Positions 1-11,810 of a stretch of DNA of 64,000 nt are shown piece by piece. This stretch comes from Lagopus muta (lineage: Eukaryota > Chordata > Aves > Galliformes > Phasianidae). Every line of letters starts with the position of its first letter. The first letter of the stretch is position 1. The DNA lies in the NCBI RefSeq assembly GCF_023343835.1, contig NC_064472.1, positions 43,967,799-44,031,798 of the forward strand. Reading direction: 5' to 3'. Position numbers and translations under genes: made by a program. The notes beneath the pieces are model-generated. The model had not been told where the DNA came from, did not search any database, and was given only the letters and a program-made list of their open reading frames with translations.

Positions 1-1007
1 TTGGGCCTGAAGGAGTGAAAAAAATAACAATATTTGTCTAAAAGAAAACCACCACAAATTGAACAGTGGCTGCTTTGGTCATATGGACTTCTAAACAATA
101 AAAGGGTGAGAAATTTCACAGCTGCATGACAAATGGGAAAAACATGACTGGAATTTTCCATGTTATTTCCGGAAGCTTCATTTAGGCTAAGAAGAGCTTG
201 ATAGTTTAAAAGGGTTGACTGTCCAGATACTCAAATAGTAAAAATGTGTTTATTTTAGATATTCACAAAATTTGCTGCTCTGCTGAGAGCTGGATCTGCC
301 TGGATGTCCCAGTTCTATTGGCCATGACATGTTCATAGGGTTTTGTAAAATGTATACTGAAAGTGTGAAATTCCAATGTGTTTACTGTTTTTTTTTTTTT
401 TTTTTAATTGTTGTTGCTGTTTTTGTTGTTTTGTTTTGTTTTTCACAGCCATTGGAAATTTCTCTCCCTTTCCTGGCTGTATGCCAACTGCAATGTAAAT
501 TTGATTGCTCTGCAAGCCAAGATGAAAGTGCATCTGTTTTGCAGGCAGTGAGCCAATATCTCTCATTAACTGCAGTGTTCTGGTCAGTATTAATTGCTGC
601 CTAAAGCTGGACAGTCCCTTCATCCTGAAGTACATCTCCAGAGACGGCTCTGGAAGCTACTGAATCTAGAAATTTAGAGTAGCCTGGTAGGATGCTTGTG
701 AGAGGGAGGAGGGATAGGTGGATGGACAGTTTACAGATTTTATGGGTGTGAAGCAAATGTGAGTGCCCAGGACAGCCTCATTCCACGCAGCGGCATGAAC
801 ACTTCAATGCTAGAGCTCAGAAGGCTCAATATTTTGAGAACTGACCCTCTCCCTTGAGGAGAGGAACAGTAAGAAAGGCAAGAATTAAAGAAGTCTCTTC
901 AGCTTTTGTTTGTTCTGTATTATAAGGTTTGCATATTTCTGTATTATAAGGTTTGAGTCTTTGTGCTCAAAATACAATATTCATGTTGAGAGGGCAGTAA
1001 ATGGTAA
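1..1007. other. Unique AT-rich intergenic sequence
   Basis: No coding or RNA gene is visible. An 18-base T-run lies at 388-405. Short open frames on both strands have no recognisable domain and look random. Confidence 0.6.
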
Positions 1008-1012
1008 CAACA
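1008..1012. repeat. Target-site duplication, left copy (CAACA)
   Basis: The five bases directly before the LTR are CAACA and recur exactly after it at 1545-1549. A 5-bp duplication is what an LTR-element integrase leaves on insertion. Confidence 0.75.
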
Positions 1013-1544
1013 TGTCATGGTTTTGTGATTTTTGGCTTTCGGTATTCCACATCATAACATCATGTGGGGCACTGGGACTTTAACTGTCAATGCTCAAGTC
1101 CTGGGTACCTGCCCTGAAGAGAAGAAGAACTACATTCCCCAGGGGACCTTGCAGTCAGGGAGAGGAGGTTTAACTCCTGGCAAGGCCACCTGATTTCTCT
1201 TTCTCGCCTGCCCTTCGTCGTGGACACTGCTCCCGGCTCCCTGCTGCTCAACTGGACTGTGCATCTCACCTCAGCGTTGTGGTGAGGCCTATCCACCTTT
1301 CGGACATTCTCTCTCTCATTATATTTGATTTATTAGCTTCAATTCTGATTATATTGTATTATAGTATGTTATCTTGCATTCCGATAATATACTTAGTAAA
1401 TTAGTTTGTTTCTCCTCAGATCGTTGCTGCTGTTTTTAATTATTTTGGGGTTCCCTGTTTCCTTTTTCCGGAGGCGTGGATCTGCAGATCCCTCCGCCCC
1501 GCTCGTCACGGAACCGGGCCGAACCAGCCCGTAAACCGTTGACA
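1013..1544 (+). mobile_element. Solo LTR of an avian endogenous retrovirus
   Basis: This 532-bp block starts TGTCA and ends TGACA, so it has the TG...CA termini of a retroviral LTR and a perfect 5-bp terminal inverted repeat. The sequence CAACA flanks both sides as a target-site duplication. No gag, pol or env sequence adjoins it, so it is a solo LTR left by recombination between the two LTRs of a provirus. Its right third (about 1470-1544) is GC- and CpG-rich, unlike the surroundings. Orientation is inferred from the start sequence and the GC-rich, U5-like end; a variant poly(A) signal AGTAAA lies at 1395-1400, but an AATAAA on the minus strand near 1330 leaves the opposite orientation possible. 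The family was not named because no library search could be run. Confidence 0.85.
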
Positions 1545-1549
1545 CAACA
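1545..1549. repeat. Target-site duplication, right copy (CAACA)
   Basis: This exact copy of 1008-1012 lies immediately after the LTR. The identity of the two copies fixes the LTR borders at single-base resolution. Confidence 0.75.
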
Positions 1550-4457
1550 AAAATATTTGGTCTCCACTTACACAGTGTTCTCCCCTTGACTAGGAATCCT
1601 ATAACAGTTTTGCCCTTCTGCATGCTGTCTCCAGGATTGCCTCATTTCCTTCCCCAGAGTGGCTACATGCAGGCTGTGCTTCACAGAGGGACTGTGCTTT
1701 TGCAAAAGGCATGTCTTGGACATGTGGCATAAATCATAAATGGGCAGACGTGAGACAGAGCACAACAAAAGCCTGGGTTTTAGAACAGTAATTAAATAAT
1801 ATGTCCCTGTGATCTGTCCTTGGTATATACATCAAATAGAATTCTGTGGTAGATAGGCAGGAAAGAGAATTGCTGGCAAGCTAAGGTTATGAGCTGTGTA
1901 AGTCCTTTGATGTTTCAATTTCAGCAGTAGCTTGCCTTCAGAATAGAGCGTAATTGATACAGCTACAAAATTGTAATTGTTCAGTTTATGTAAAGCCAGA
2001 ATAGCTCTATTGTTAAAGTGGTGGAGAAGTCTCAGTCTGAAAAGATACTACTTCATCAGGAACTTTATGTGCTGGTACACATATTACCTAAACAATGAAT
2101 AAATCTTCCAAGCAAATAATGATATAGCAGGTGTCCATAAATGTCCTGTTTAAGAAGCTGTTTGCAAATGTACTATCTGAATATTCTTATTTCCAAAAAT
2201 ACCACTTCATCAGAATAAAAACTTCACAAAAAATATTTCAATTTTGATGAAATTTCCTTGAAAAGGATGGAGTGCAGTGCTTTGATAAGGTCAGCCCTTT
2301 TCAGAGTTAGTTTTTGATTTTCTGTTTGTAGTGATTTTGTCTTGATTTGTTTTGATTTCTTATAATAGTAAGGACAAATATTTCATACTGCAGTGCAACA
2401 TTCTGATGATGTTACAGTATTTGAATTATCCTGAAATTGTTCCTTCTGTTCCCCCAGAAATTTTATTCTATCATGTTTGTCTTTTTAATTGTTTCCTGAT
2501 AATTTTCAGGTTCCTTTCTTATCCAAGCAAACAAATTATCTCAATTTAGTGGATGGACATGAGCATTTGCTCTCCTGTCATTTCTTGTTACTGATCCCTG
2601 ACAAAGCTTGTAGTATTCCTAGGCAGTTATCAAGGAGAAAAATCTACTGTGTGCTTTCAGCTTGGACAAGTTTTTAAAATAACCTCAGCCTTACTGCACC
2701 CACATGGTGCAGAGGGGAAAGTTGCAGATCCAAAGCAGTTATGTCTCATAGAATAAAGTTCTCTTCACCAGACTAAGCTGACAATTTTCTCTTCTAGGTT
2801 TTATGTGCTTTTTTTATTCTTTCCCTGGAAATGATGTCAAAGAATCTCAGAATGTCTTAAAGAGAATGGATATTAATTGAAGACAAACATGTGTCAATAC
2901 AGGAAAATGAGGAACTGGAAAGTGGTATATAGTAAATGGAACTTCCCCTTTGTGCAGCAGTGTGAAATTCTCAGACAGGTTGTATTTTGGCACCATGCTT
3001 CACAATTTCTACTATCCTGTTAAAAATATTGTTTATGTGGTGAATTTGATTCACTGAGATTACATTCTATAAATTCACTTCAGAAGAAGAAGTAGCTGAT
3101 TAAGTATCTGTGGCTTTAAACTGCCTTAGACAGAAAGAGCTGAAAGAAACTTAAAGTATGAAAACAGACCTGTGGCTGGTGATATACTTCCTGGAAGTGA
3201 ATGGGAGTTACCAGAGAAAGAAGCAGCAGAGGAAAAAGGCAGGAGAGATGAATCCTCTGGTATCTGTTTGGTAATGTCTTTGTCTTGTTCATATCTCCCT
3301 GACAAATTGCATGGGATTTACTTTGCTCACTTCTGACCTGTAAGCCATGTCCTGTGCTTTGTGTGATCTGCATTTTTTGTTTGTTTGTTTGCATCAGAAT
3401 ATCTGAGAAAAGTATTGCAGCAAGAAAGCACAATCTAATAAAAAGCTACCATTTTTTTTGGCTCACGCCTTCCTTGCTTACAGACGTGACAGATGTGACA
3501 CCAGATCACCTTTCTGCAGCTTCCCCAACACCCATCTAGGCACTGTGGGATTTATATCTGCATGGTGTTGGGTCTTGAAGGGGAGCCTGCAGAACTGCTC
3601 AGCAGCGAAGAGGAGACACTTTACTGGCCAGCAGAGACAATAAGTGCTGCACAATAGCTGTCCTCTATTCTCTGATCCCTACAGATAACTGTTCTGTTTT
3701 GAGCTGCAGATAAGGAACATAAGAGGTGCTGTGTGACTGACAGCTTAGACAAGTGGCTTAATGCTGGAGACAGATATAACTTAACTTTTAGGACTCTGGG
3801 GAAATGTCTGAACAAGACCAAGTTTCCTCTGTTTTATGAGTTTATCATCCAGGCTGTGTTGTCTGCCTCTGCTAGGTTCTCTTTCATGAGTGCCAAAAAA
3901 AACTTTCTCTACATTTCAAGTAAGCACAATCCTTTCCTTCTCTTGCTACTTCCACATGCGATTTTCATTTTTTACTTCTCTGTGTAGGACAAAAATGCAA
4001 TAGCAGTCATGCTGTGGAATCAATACTGTACACTTATGCATGTGTAGGTACAAACTGGGGAGCCTAAAGCTATATTCAGAAATATCTGGGATTTGAGAAT
4101 TGAGCCAACTGCAAGCTCACTACATTTTAGTCATCCTCCATTTGTGTGTGGTTTGAATTCTCTGCAGTCACAGCAGTTAGAAAGAAGATCTTTTGTTTGC
4201 AGTAATGAAAGGCACTATCTCACCGTAGTTGGAGACAGGTTGTGCCAAGACTGATCCTTGGCTTGGGAAAGCACAATTGAATTTTTGAGAAGGATGAGAA
4301 GATAATCCCTTTCTATTATGGCAACAGGGCTTTACAGGTAAATCTTACATTGACAGCAGCCTGAATCTTATATAGTGACAGCAGCCACTCAAAGAAAAGG
4401 AGCAAAGCTGTCAGCTAAAGAACTGTTTCCTCACTAAGTTTCTAACTCAGCCATGTA
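1550..4457. other. Unique intergenic sequence with one short dispersed repeat
   Basis: Apart from the 68-bp repeat at 3279-3346, nothing recognisable is seen. Open frames here are under 110 codons and show no domain features. Confidence 0.5.
3279..3346. repeat. 68-bp dispersed repeat, copy 1
   Basis: It matches 6657-6724 in the same orientation with 6 mismatches in 68 positions and no gap (about 91% identity). The similarity stops sharply on both sides. The pair lies on either side of the mariner element, with different flanking sequence. It is probably a fragment of an interspersed repeat family I cannot name. Both copies happen to be open in one minus-strand frame, but this is not convincing coding evidence. 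Confidence 0.7.
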
Positions 4458-4667
4458 AGGAGGCTTCTTTGAAAGTAATGTCTCCTATTTTATGATGTCT
4501 GTCCATGCCATCAGAGGCAGATGTTGGTGGTATGGCAGTAGATGTGGAACCTTCCCATCAATATCCCAATACATTTTGTTGCCATGTGAGAGATGGCAGC
4601 AGAATGGCTCTCTAACAGAATGATGTGTGACATAAACATGCAGATGAAGCAAATGGGGAAGGAGGGA

Positions 4668-5760
4668 ATGGAATTTCTCCATGTGGAAACAGTGGCACCC
4701 ACTGATATTCACTGACACTTGGTGAGTGTTTATGGACACCAAACACTGACTGTGAGCACAGTGAGGCAGTGGATGGTGCATTTCAGCAGTGGTAACAGTC
4801 ATGTGAAAGACAAGCTGCATTCTGGATGGCCATGCACAGCTGTCAGCACGAAATGAAGAGCATCCTGATCAGCTCATCCATGAGAATTGGAAGCTTAGGA
4901 CCAGAGAACTGCTTATGAAGCTGAAAATTGGCTTTAATACATTAAAAGTAATAGTGGCAACACTGTAATATCACAAAGTTTTCTTAAAACTGATCCCACA
5001 CATGCTCACACAGGAAGAAAAAGAACACTGCACACAAGTTTGTCAGGACCTACTGTACCAATACAAGGCTGAAGGTGACCATTTCCTGGATTGCATCATT
5101 ACCAGTGATGAGATGTATCACCACTATAGGCCAGAGTTATAACAGCAGTCCACGGAGTGGTGATGTGAATTCCCCACCAGAGGAAAAGCTCAGAACACAG
5201 CCCTTAGCAGGTACAGTGATATGCACTGTTTTGGGATAGGAAAGGAGTGATTCTTCTGGATTTCCTGGAACACAGACAAACCATGAGATCTGACTGCTGC
5301 GTCATGACACTGACTAAGCTGAAGGCTCAAACATCCAGAGTTAGGCCAGAGAAGAAGACAACCTTTTTTTTTTTGCTGCATGACATTGAGCTGGAGGCTC
5401 AAACATCCAGAGTTAGGCCAGAGAAAAAGACAACCTTTTTTTTGCTGCATGACAAACCAGGCCCCATGCCAGTTTGCAGACAGTGCAGCGCATTGCCAGT
5501 CTTGGCTGGACTGCCCTACCACACCACTGCATAGCTCAGATTTAATGCCTTCTGACTTCCAACAGATTGGGTTGATGAAAGATGGACTGGGTTGGCAATA
5601 TTTTCCTAGCAATGATAAGTCCCAGCAGCTGTGAAACGATGGGTCACCTCAGTTGGTGCAGATTTTTATGAGTGCAGCATGCAGGCTTTGTTAATTGATA
5701 GCAAAAATGCAGAGCTAATAGTGGGAATGTGTCAAAAAAGAATGTTCTGTAGAAGAGAAC
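4668..5760 (+). pseudogene. Mariner transposase pseudogene
   Basis: The encoded enzyme would bind the terminal repeats and cut and join DNA with a DDD-type catalytic triad. A start-like ATG at 4668 begins MEFLHVETVAPTDIH, followed by helix-turn-helix-like segments such as RNEEHPDQLIHENWKLRTRE. The first catalytic block reads IITSDEMYHHYRPEL (about 5095-5141) and then hits a stop. The frame continues from 5247 with ILLDFLEHRQT, TLTKLKAQTSRVRPEKKTTF and LLHD, which holds the second Asp. A shift then moves the third block, SSDLMPSDF with LMKDGLG, to another frame (about 5530-5600), and the C-terminal piece KRWVTSVGADFYECSMQAL is in a third frame from 5634. In-frame stops, at least two frameshifts and an internal duplication make it non-functional. 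Confidence 0.88.
5303..5453 (+). repeat. Internal tandem duplication within the mariner transposase
   Basis: Two direct copies run from 5303 and from 5379, each beginning CATGACA and ending in a T-run followed by TGCTG; a third CATGAC at 5448 closes the second copy. The shared core GGCTCAAACATCCAGAG recurs with a period of 72 bp, which is 24 codons and keeps the frame. The T-run is 11 in the first copy and 8 in the second. In other mariner elements the SRVRPEKKTTF segment occurs once. Confidence 0.85.
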
Positions 5761-5847
5761 TTGCTCTGTCAAATAGTGTTATTGTGTTCTTTGTAACTAT
5801 TGTAGTTTTCATGGAAATAAATAGGAAGCATTGCTTTTGGAATGACC

Positions 5848-8800
5848 TACATGTATTGACATGACTTCAAACAATTCCAAATGTGTTCTGATAAATAAGG
5901 CCTAAGGTTTTTCAAACCAGTATACACACTAGGAAAATCTTTCCAGAATATACTTCTCACTTCATTCTTATAGTGTGTATATAGTGAATTTCAGCCTCTG
6001 GAATTTGAACTTAATTATGTGTTGTTAAATCAATGAAATGTTTTCTGAAAACATATTTTCTTGATTCCAAACAATTACTTTTATTCCATTGGCTGTATAT
6101 GATGGATATAGTACTGTTTGTGGGTTTTTTTTGTTTTTTTTGTTTTTTGTTTGTTTGTTTTTTTGTCTCTCTGTGTTTCTTTAAACATGTCTTGGTCCAG
6201 GCTCTGCAGAAAATAAATAAAAGATCTGCATTAACCTGAACAGAAAGTGGCTTATGGTCCAAATATTTCCTCTTGCAAGATTGATTTCTATTGCTTCTAT
6301 TCACAGCTAACTCTGTGGCTGGCGGGTCCTGATGGTTGTACTAACTTTTCATTACACACTTCCAGTTTTGTCAGTACATTGCTACTCATCTGTTTGGAAA
6401 AGACAATCTCAGGTCACATAATTCCGCTGTCTGTGCTGACACTCCATTCAGAACACAGCAGCTCTGAGCCACAGCCCTAATTCTGAGAGATCTATGATGA
6501 AATTTGCAGAGGACACATCAAGAGAGATCCTCTGGAATTACTGTGCAACAGAAGAGAAGGCCTCACCTGGTAGGTCTTGCATCAATCCTGGCAATGATGG
6601 AAGAACTGAAACATGTCTTAGAAGGACTTCAGAAGCACAAATCCTTGATAATTTTTTTTGTCTTGTTCGTATCTCCCTGACAAGCTGCATGGGATTCACT
6701 TTCCTCACTTCTGACCTGTAGGCCCAACTCATTGGGCAGTTGGGAGCCTCTTTCACACAAATGGCAGAGAGGATGGACCAGAAGGGAAACTGAGGACATT
6801 CGTGCAAACTGGAATGTAACTGCTATGATCCGCTGCTGGGAGACAAAAGACATCTGCAAATCCAGCTCCTGTCTCATACAAATGTTCTCATTTTACTCAT
6901 ATAGAAAGAAGTAGCTCATGTATAAATAAAATTTCATCATTCTTTTGTAAAAGAGGGAAAGGATCATTTATTGTAGAAAGGAAATATCTTAAATAATTTC
7001 TACTGCAGGCATAGTTTTGGGACTTAAAGCTGCACAGATCTTCTATCTATCTTGTGACTGAAATAGTTTCTGCTTAGTAGTAAACTGAAATGGAAATACA
7101 GTATATTTCATATAATAGAACTGTGAAAGGCTCACGCTGATTATTCATGTTTGGGTTTCTTTTGTTTGTTTGTTTTTTTTGCTGATGCTACCATGTCTTA
7201 ATATGTGCAATATTTCCAGCTGTTTCACAAAGTGTAGGTATTCAGTAAGTCCCAGTTAAAACTGATTTTGAACTTATCTTGTGCTACTGGCTTGTGTGAA
7301 AATTTCTTTCATGAAGCCTTTTTTTTGACAAACAGAATTTTTATTTGGACAATCTCTTTCTCCACCTTTTTCCTGACACCATTTGTGAAAACAAAGTATA
7401 TTGCAGGACCTTGATCTCTTCCCTCTTTAGGCCTCATGACATTCTACTTGCAATGATGATGTCCTCCCACTGATGATAAATTTGTACATAATACTGAGCC
7501 ACACAAAGAAATGCCAAATTTCACTTCTTGAAATAATCAGGTATTTGCCATTATAGGCTCTGCACAGATCACCTGTCAGAGTTCAGGTCCTCCTTTTCTC
7601 TGCAGGGCTCTTCATAGAGAATTATTGATTTGCTGCACTGAACTAAAATAGCTTAAGCTGCATTATAGTTGTTTAGGGACCTTGTCTGCTGGGTTATCTT
7701 GTGTATAGTGTCCTTTTAATGACATTCACACTGTAGCTCTTAATTTTTTTTTCTGTGTAAAAGCCACCATTAGGGTTAATTCCTCTCTCACACTGCTTTC
7801 CACAAATTTTCTGGGAACCTAGCATTTTTGTCTTAATGAGCACTGAACTAGCACAAGGTATAGCATAGCTGATGGATACTGTCAGCTAATGCAGCATTTA
7901 TTGTTACACTGTTGAAGCTGGTACCAGAGCAGATTGCAAATTCAGGGCATGTTTCTTTTCCACCTCTGAGGCCTCTGCTGAGAGATGCTGTCTCTGCCAT
8001 GCTGAGGAGTGCTAGCCAGCCTGCTGACCACCCATGTTGACAGGCTGGCTCTGGAACAATGTGGCTATGGGTCATTCAGGGCAGGGATATCCAGAGAGCA
8101 TTGGCATACCACTCCCAATCTGTTCATATGGGTAGTATAACCTCAGCTGGCTCATTGGAGAGTCTGCAGAGTCGTGGCCACAGAAAGCAAAAAGCTGTAG
8201 AGGAGCCTTTGTAAGTTCTTAGGTTTGCAGTGTTTATAAGATGCACAAGTGAGATACAGTAAAAATGACCTCCTGCATCACATCTCAAGTGAAAACAGCA
8301 AACTGAGGGAGAGGAGACCAAGACCCAGCTCTGACTGAGCACCATGCACAGTGATCAGTTGGAGGAAGGAGCCTCACTTGGAGTTGCTTTCTAACTCCCT
8401 GAATGAAAAAATATTATATTGCTGAGCCCCTCTTTGTTAGTCTGTAGTTTAATTTGGGCTTGGGAGCTCCACAAAGTCAACAAGAAGCACAAAAGCTTTG
8501 GCTCAGACATGGATGTTCAAAGAAGCAAAGTACCAACATCATATACCACCATAAGCAGTTGAGCTTCGTGCAGGAGGAAGTAGTTCAAAGCTTACTCAGA
8601 CACTCAGCTTATGTCTGTCTAACTGTCTGAGCCTCTGGTAAGCTCAGTGGACGCTGAAAAAAATACCAGATTTTTCTTCTTTTAAACTTGGACTTGACAA
8701 TTATGGTGATATTTACCTCTCAGAGAAGGGAGGTTAGGTAGTCAAGGCTTTTAAAATAGGAAGCATGTTAAACTGCCTCAGCGCTCTTAATTGTAATAAA

Positions 8801-11181
8801 GTAAAATACCTGAGAGTTTTCTGGATAAGTACTGTTGCAATAGAAAGAAGCAACCCTTCTCAGTGATGAATTAGGACAGTTGCCAGACTGCACAAGATAA
8901 AAGCAAGAAACCTAGCAGTCTTTATTACTGCTAGATTTTCAGGGAAAGGAATCAGAAAAGAGGCTTTTTTTACCAGCCTGAGTCCAGCCCAGATGGGAGT
9001 AAATCATGTTAGAGATCTTGTTTCTGAGTATCAGTTAGAACACTCAATTTTCTTTATTCTGAAAGTTTTTTCCTGTTTGTAAAAAAGTCAGTACTCCTTT
9101 GAAAACCCAAAATAATATTTTCTTTACAACTCTATTACCTCATGTACAAGCTCAACTGGAACATGAAAAATCTGCCTCTTCTTGTTGAAGGCTTGCATAT
9201 GGGTGCATACATTTATATATTTGATATGAAAGGAGAGCACATGGACAGTAAAGATAAAAATGAAAATTCCCATTTTCCAGATGATTTATCACTGTACCTT
9301 TTTTTTGGTGCTGCTTTAAGCTTTATCACTGTCAGGCCACTTTATTGTATTTGTAACATTTATTTTGGGCCTCCATCAAGAAGCCACATGTCTCTCTGTC
9401 TTAGAAGTACTTCAAAGAGAGTCCCTGTTCCAAGGAACTTGGAGGCTACAGAAATCTTGCAGGGGAAACATGGGAATTGCAATTCACTCAATGAGTTTCA
9501 GTGAGAACTATGAGTGCACCTGCTACCAGTGAGCACTGAAAACTTGCACAGGTATTTCCAAAAGTCCAATGGCCATGACCAAAGTGACACAGCCCACTAG
9601 GATCTTTTCCTGGGAGATGCGGGATCTTGCCAGCAATCTGCTTACAAACTCTCCTAAAAAAGCGGCATTTCAAACCAAGCTGGAAGCAAAATCTGTTCAA
9701 AAATGAGGCCTCTCTACTTCCTAATCTGTGGTAACAAATCCCACGCTTCTAAATGTTACAGTCATAAAGATTTTACTGTCTTCTATTTCACGCTTGATTT
9801 ACATCTGTTACTAGGTAATGGCAAGCTAAACAGGTCCCCATGTAGTAGGATTACAGATGAACTGAAGTTTAAGAATGTCCTTTGAACTAACAGTTTCAGG
9901 TTTTTGATTGCATCTGAATGCCACTCACCATGGCACACATGTTTTGCTGTTCTGAGAAGATTGGAAAATGCATCAGGAGTGGGAACAAATTGCTATACCC
10001 AGGGTTCAAGGGAAGCCCAGCAAGAAGTGAAAGCAATGAAACTGTAATGAAGATGTTGTTATTTTCAGAAAATGCAAAGTCTTTACCAGCATCCAGACTT
10101 CCTCCTGGTTATATCTGTAGCAATAATCTGTCAGCGTTAGATGACTCAGAAGAAGGTGACAGAGGATGTGTGCTTTCCCAGATCTCTCTAGACCTAGCTT
10201 CCAATCAGGACAGTGTGCTTTGCCATTTACTCACACCACACCTGTCTTTACTGCTACTATTTTCTGGTTTTGTGGGAGGGAGGTACAAAGGTTATAATAC
10301 TAGGAAGACATGAATGTGATATCTACTGCTGTAACACAGTGGCAAGAAGAAACGCCCACCTGGTTTCTCTGACTCTCAGTTTCCCTCCACTTTGCAGTGC
10401 CCTCATCTCTCCCAGTTTTGGTATGCATGCACCTCACCTTTCCTTCAGCGTCTCCTTTCCACAGTCACCTTCAGTATTCCCATGTAGATAATTTGTGACA
10501 TCTCATGACTGAGAAATGAGGAGAGAACCAAGCAGAGGAGAACTGGACAACACCACAGGGCAAATGCTGGGCTTAAAATGATTTGGGGGTCTCTCTGAAT
10601 TAGCTTATTGCCGAATGCAAAAGGCAAAATACTCCTTTTCCATCTAAAGGTTTTTCTGTTTACGCCTCAGTGTCCTCAATTTCTTTGCCAGTAAAATCAC
10701 AGTTGCAAATTCACAATTTAATCACATGCTAATTACACATGTAAATGTACAATTGTGATCTCTGTTGCTGTAAATGCTTTGGTGAAGTGTCTCCTGCAGC
10801 ACTCCTTTCCTTAAAATACTTTTGATCTATTTAGGGGATAATGGTGCACCTTCAGTTTTAGGAGGCATTGTCCAATTTATTGACCCAGTGACCAAATGCT
10901 CTTTCAGCTCTTATAGAAGTAACTGGTTGTATACATTAGCTCCCAGGACAAACCTGGTGCTCCATGTCATCTCCTCCTTCTTTTGCATGTGCTTTTTATC
11001 TGCTTAATTGCCAGCACTTCCAGTCCTAATTCATGTGTACATTCAGAATCAATGAATTTGTTCTGATTCTGATTAACCACAAAAGACTGATCCACTTGAC
11101 TTTTTTTGTGGGATTTGGACACTGCTACCATCAGATCTCACTTCCTCTCTCTCCTTGAGTTTTAGCCTCTTACCTATTATT
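5848..11181. other. Unique intergenic sequence
   Basis: This AT-rich stretch has T-rich runs near 6120-6170 and the second copy of the 68-bp repeat at 6657-6724. A 10-bp inverted repeat (AGCCAGCCTG and its complement) lies near 8010-8050. No exon with splice sites or recognisable protein was found. The 120-codon open frame at 9142-9504 matches nothing I know. Confidence 0.5.
6657..6724. repeat. 68-bp dispersed repeat, copy 2
   Basis: Direct repeat of 3279-3346 with 6 substitutions and no gaps. The shared core includes TATCTCCCTGACAA and CACTTCTGACCTGTA. Confidence 0.7.
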
Positions 11182-11810
11182 GTAGAACCAAGGAATCAAA
11201 GAATTGTAGAATCACCAAGAAAAGACCTCTAAGGTCATCAAGTTCAACCATCCACCTATCATTAATATTTCCTACCAAATTATGTCCCTCAGTACCATAT
11301 CTCCAACATTTCTTGAACATCTCCAGGGACAGTGACTTAACCACCTCCCTAGGCAGTTCATTCCTGTGACTGACCAGACTCTTGGAGAAGAAATATTTCA
11401 TAATGTCCAGCCTAAGTTTCTGATGGCAAAACTGGAGCCATTCCCTCTAGTCCTATTGCTAGTAACATGGGAGAAAAGGCTGACCCTTACCACACCACAA
11501 ACTCCCTTCAGATTGTAGAGAATGATAAAGTCACTCCTGAGCCTTCTCTTCTAGTGTCTGAACAATCCCAGTTCCCTCAGCCACTTCCCATAAGACTTGT
11601 GCACCAGACCCCTCAGCTTCAGTGCTATTCTCTGGACATGCTCCAGGACCTCAATACCTCTCATATAGTGATGGGCACAAAACCAGAATGCAGTACTTAA
11701 AGTGTGGCCTCACCACAGCTGAGGAGCAGAGATGATTACCTCTCTGCTACTGCTGGCGGCACTATTTCTGATACAAGCCAGGATGTCATTGGCCTTCTTG
11801 TCCATCCAGC
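11182..11810 (-). mobile_element. CR1 LINE fragment, 3' UTR and end of ORF2
   Basis: The left edge carries decayed octamers of the CR1 3' terminus (AGAATTGTAGAATCACC), placing the 3' end at 11182 and the element on the minus strand. Read on the plus strand it then shows the usual CR1 order: a TCATCAAGTTCAACC-type block, CTTGAACATCTCCAGGGA, TGAACAATCCCAG, and CACTATTTCTGATACAAGCC near the right edge. The copy is truncated at its 5' side, as most CR1 copies are. Many substitutions mark it as old. No long open frame remains. Confidence 0.9.

Larger units (their letters stand above)
4458..5847 (+). mobile_element. Tc1/mariner-type DNA transposon (mariner, Galluhop-like), defective
   Basis: The element is about 1.39 kb and is bounded by TA dinucleotides (4456-4457 and 5848-5849), the mariner target site. 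The ends are degraded terminal inverted repeats: the left end contains GAAAGTAATGTCTCCTATTT and the inverted right end contains AAAAGCAATGCTTCCTATTT. The interior decodes in pieces as a mariner transposase on the plus strand. A chicken mariner family called Galluhop is known; assignment to it is by similarity of layout and is not tested. The copy is somewhat longer than usual (about 1.3 kb), partly because of a 72-bp internal tandem duplication at 5303-5453. It is immobile through stops and frameshifts. Confidence 0.9.

Noticed and set aside
4485..4820. Minus-strand open frames of 111 and 63 codons
   Set aside because: They are shadows on the reverse strand of the mariner transposase pseudogene.
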